This document shows, in pieces, positions 61,760 through 64,000 of a stretch of DNA of 64,000 bases (positions are counted from its first letter, which is position 1; each line of letters starts with the position of its first letter). Under the pieces are notes generated by a model. It had not been told where the DNA came from. It searched no databases and saw only the letters and a list, made by a program, of their open reading frames with translations. The translations under genes and the position numbers were made by a program. Source of the stretch: Amycolatopsis tucumanensis. GTDB taxonomy: Bacteria > Actinomycetota > Actinomycetes > Mycobacteriales > Pseudonocardiaceae. The stretch spans positions 45,581 through 109,580 of the forward strand of contig NZ_JAKGSD010000029.1 of NCBI RefSeq assembly GCF_021654135.1, given 5' to 3'.

Positions 61760-62391
61760 TGGGGCTGCTCGACGAGGTGCGCTGGTTCCCCGGCGCCACG
61801 CGCCTCATCGACCTCGCGCGGGCCGAGATGCCGCAGCAGAAGGGCGAGTCGGCCGCGTTCGTCACGCTGGTTTCCCTGCGGGCGCACGGGATCGCGGTGG
61901 CGAGCCAGGACGACACCGCGTCCGCGGGATCGTCGCCGGGCTCCGCCGCGGCGGCCATCGCGGAGCTGTCCGGGGGCGAGCTGACCGCGGTCGCCGCCGA
62001 GGGCGGGTGGACCGCCGCCGGGTTGCGCGCGATCCTGGCCGGGGTGCCCGAGCTGGACGCCACGCTGGTGGCCTTTGTGGACACCGCGGACCTCGGCGCG
62101 CCGGACACCCCCGACACCGCGTTGCGCGACTACCTCGACGGCGGGTTGCCGCCGTTCTGGAGTTCCCGTTGGCGCACCAGGAATCCGGTGTTCCTCGCGG
62201 GCGTGCTCAGCGGCCCGGGCGGCACGCTGGTGGCCATTGTGGACGGTTACCCCACCGCTGGCCGCGACGGGGTGCACCTGCAGCTGCTCGACCGGGTGGT
62301 CGCCGCCCTGCGGGGGCTGCTGCTCGTGGTGCCCGCCGCCGACATGGCCGCGGCGCGGGCGCTGATCGCGCGGGCGGGCTTCACTCCTTAG
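61759..62391 (+). CDS. Conserved protein of unknown function, coupled to the glutamine synthetase-like gene
   Basis: 210 aa from the GTG at 61759 (VGLLDEVRWFPGATRLIDLA). It is an alpha/beta protein without membrane segments. Features are ESAAFVTLVSLRAHGIAVAS, then ASQDDTASAGSSPGSAAAA, and FLAGVLSGPGGTLVAIVDGYP near the end. It resembles an actinobacterial DUF6885-like group by these motifs, but I am not certain. The stop-start overlap with the upstream gene indicates linked function, possibly handling the same amine. Confidence 0.6.
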   Translation: MGLLDEVRWFPGATRLIDLARAEMPQQKGESAAFVTLVSLRAHGIAVASQDDTASAGSSPGSAAAAIAELSGGELTAVAAEGGWTAAGLRAILAGVPELDATLVAFVDTADLGAPDTPDTALRDYLDGGLPPFWSSRWRTRNPVFLAGVLSGPGGTLVAIVDGYPTAGRDGVHLQLLDRVVAALRGLLLVVPAADMAAARALIARAGFTP

Positions 62392-63820
62392 CCGCGAGGC
62401 GGGAATGCCTGCGGCCGTAGGCGAAGTAGATGACGAGGCCGATCGCGAGCCAGACGGCGAACCGGATCCAGGTCAGCACGTCCAGATTCAGCATCAGGTA
62501 CAGGCAGGCCAGCGCGGCGATGATCGGCAGAGCCGGGGACAGCGGCACCATGAAGGGCCGCTTGAGGTCCGGGCGCTTGTGGCGCAGCACCGGCACCGCG
62601 ATCGCGACGATCACCATGGCCGACAGCGCGCCGATGCTGACCATGTCGGACAGCTCGGTGATCGGCACGAACGCCGCGAGCAGGGCGATCAGCACCGCGC
62701 CGCCGATGGTCATCCGGTGCGGCGTGCCCCAGCGCGGGTGGGTGGTGCCGATCGGCTTGGGCAGCAGACCGTCGCGCCCCATCGCGAAGCCGATGCGGCC
62801 GATGGTGACCAGTTCGACCATCATCACCGAGGTCAGTCCGGTGACCGCGCCGAGCGAGATGAGGGCGCTCACCCAGTGCTGGCCGACCGAGTCGAACGCG
62901 GCGGCGAGCGGCGCGCCGGCGTCGATGTCGGTGAACGGCACCATGCCGGTCAGCACCAGCGACACGGCGATGTAGAGCAGGGCGCACACGCCGAGGGCGC
63001 CGAGGATGCCGATGCGCAGGTCCTTGCGCGGGTTGCGGGTCTCCTCGCCGAGGTTGGCCAGGGCCTCGAACCCGGTGTAGGCGAAGAACACGATCGCCGC
63101 GGCGGACAGCACCCCGCCGATGCCGTACACGGACTGTTCGAGCCCCAGCCCGGCCTGCACGACCGGCTGGTGCAGCACGCTCGCCCCGCTCTCGCCCGGC
63201 TGTGCGGGCGGGATGAACGGGGTCAGGTTGGCGCCCTTGATGAAGAACACGCCCACGGCGATGATCAGGACGCACACCGCGACCTTGACGAGCACCAGCA
63301 CGTTCGTCACCCGGGCCGACTCGCGGATCCCGAGCACGGCGACGACGGTGAGGACCGCGATGATGGCGACGGCGCCGACGTTGACGGTCGCCTCCTCGCC
63401 GAACCACTCCTGCGGCAGCCCGAGCAGGTTCGCGAGGTACCCGGACCACCCGCGCGACACCACGGCCGCGCCGAGGGCGAACTCGAGGAGCAGGTCCCAG
63501 CCGATGATCCAGGCGAACACCTCCCCGAGCGTGGCGAAGGCGTAGGTGTAGGCGCTGCCCGCCGTCGGCACGCTGGAGGCCAGTTCGGCGTAACAGAGCG
63601 CCGCCAGGCCGGCCACGACGGCCCCGATCACGAACGACAACGTCACAGCCGGCCCGGCGTGCGTCTTGGCCTCCACGCCGGCGAGCGTGAAGATGCCGGT
63701 GCCGATGATGATGCCGACCCCGAAGCCCACCAGATCCCTGGCCCGCAGGCGGCGCTTCAACTCGCCGGACTCCTGCCGGGCGAGGACTTCGTTGACGTCA
63801 AGCGTTCGGGTGATGCCCAT
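62381..63820 (-). CDS. APC-family amino acid permease (cationic amino acid transporter type)
   Basis: 479 aa. TM1 is DLVGFGVGIIIGTGIFTLAGVEA, TM2-3 GLAALCYAELASSVPTAGSAYTYAFATLGE, TM6 AIVFFAYTGFEALANLGEETRNP. It has 12 or more helices and a cytoplasmic C terminus, as in YfnA/CAT transporters. It converges with the 210-aa gene (11-base overlap). A 5' leader runs to the window end. Confidence 0.9.
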   Translation of the reverse strand: MGITRTLDVNEVLARQESGELKRRLRARDLVGFGVGIIIGTGIFTLAGVEAKTHAGPAVTLSFVIGAVVAGLAALCYAELASSVPTAGSAYTYAFATLGEVFAWIIGWDLLLEFALGAAVVSRGWSGYLANLLGLPQEWFGEEATVNVGAVAIIAVLTVVAVLGIRESARVTNVLVLVKVAVCVLIIAVGVFFIKGANLTPFIPPAQPGESGASVLHQPVVQAGLGLEQSVYGIGGVLSAAAIVFFAYTGFEALANLGEETRNPRKDLRIGILGALGVCALLYIAVSLVLTGMVPFTDIDAGAPLAAAFDSVGQHWVSALISLGAVTGLTSVMMVELVTIGRIGFAMGRDGLLPKPIGTTHPRWGTPHRMTIGGAVLIALLAAFVPITELSDMVSIGALSAMVIVAIAVPVLRHKRPDLKRPFMVPLSPALPIIAALACLYLMLNLDVLTWIRFAVWLAIGLVIYFAYGRRHSRLAAKE

Positions 63821-64000
63821 GGTGGAACGTTAGAAGATCACCTGGATCCCCGCAGCGCGGTGGCCCTTTGCTGTGACGAAGGCGGAAGCCTTCGGCCTTG
63901 AACCCAGGAGAAGCTGGGTGGTCATCCCGTCGCCTGACACCGGCGCGATCACCTTGAGCCAGGGCCGCAACCTCCGTGCTCACCGCAAGCCGAACATGCC
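63821..64000. other. Leader of the APC permease and window end, not resolved
   Basis: On the minus strand the 180 bases upstream of the permease contain CGAAGGC-TTCC-GCCTTCG and ACCCAG...CTGGGT hairpins. They also contain a 40-odd codon frame (VIAPVSGDGMTTQLLLGSRP and following, ending about 63830) with no recognised family. I could not match the structure to a known riboswitch. Confidence 0.3.

Noticed and set aside
63898..63990. tRNA or known riboswitch at the window end
   Set aside because: No cloverleaf with T-loop GGTTCGAATCC and no match by eye to ydaO, SAM, glycine, or guanidine riboswitch cores.

Overview
The window is very GC-rich, with strong G/C preference at third codon positions, frequent GTG/TTG starts and a gene content typical of actinomycetes (KstR-type steroid genes, group 2 sigma factor, DUF3039/DUF3099/DUF5134 proteins, F420/LLM enzyme). 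The best guess is a Pseudonocardiaceae chromosome such as Amycolatopsis. This is inference from gene content; there is no rRNA here to confirm it. No tRNA, rRNA, CRISPR array or insertion sequence was recognised.

Region 1 (about 1-14300 and 23700-38700) is a steroid/sterol catabolism locus that resembles the cholesterol regulon of Mycobacterium tuberculosis but is rearranged. It opens with the end of a chsH1-like gene and ltp2 (side-chain retro-aldol step). A leftward kstD-kshA-(88-aa Cys protein)-kshB-hsd4B operon covers ring opening (KstD, KshAB) and a side-chain hydratase. A rightward operon-like run encodes a second KstD-like flavoprotein and hsaA-hsaD-hsaC-hsaB (ring A hydroxylation, extradiol cleavage, hydrolysis). 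Further on lie fadA5 and cyp125 (divergent), ltp3-ltp4-DUF35 divergent from an acyl-CoA synthetase gene, and echA19 divergent from fadD19 plus a nitronate-monooxygenase-like gene. Eight sites matching or nearly matching the KstR operator TnnAACnnGTTnnA sit in exactly the intergenic regions between or ahead of these genes. That supports one KstR-type repressor, encoded outside the window, controlling the set.

Region 2 (about 14300-23670) is a mixed block: an amidohydrolase pair, a probable three-hairpin 6C-type small RNA, an alpha/beta hydrolase, a qorB/HxlR divergent pair with a perfect 18-bp palindrome between them, a LysR/LLM divergent pair, a methyltransferase, and a PPOX-fold gene whose 3' end is tandemly duplicated (110 bp).

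Region 3 (about 26300-29400, within the steroid locus) holds an amidase, a RibD-like reductase and a SigG-type ECF sigma factor with a SnoaL-like tail.

Region 4 (38700-64000) is mostly housekeeping and regulation: two APC permeases, an ECF42 sigma factor with its YCII/DGPF partner, a lipoprotein, class I fumarase, SigB, dtd, a large methyltransferase, two M20 peptidase-family genes, psuG-psuK, a tautomerase with an operator-like palindrome, a YihY/BrkB membrane protein, a helicase, a PepSY membrane protein, a DUF7455-type zinc protein and a glutamine synthetase-like gene. Two non-coding tandem-repeat tracts (34.5 kb and 51.6-51.9 kb) and several frameshifted relics lie in the gaps.
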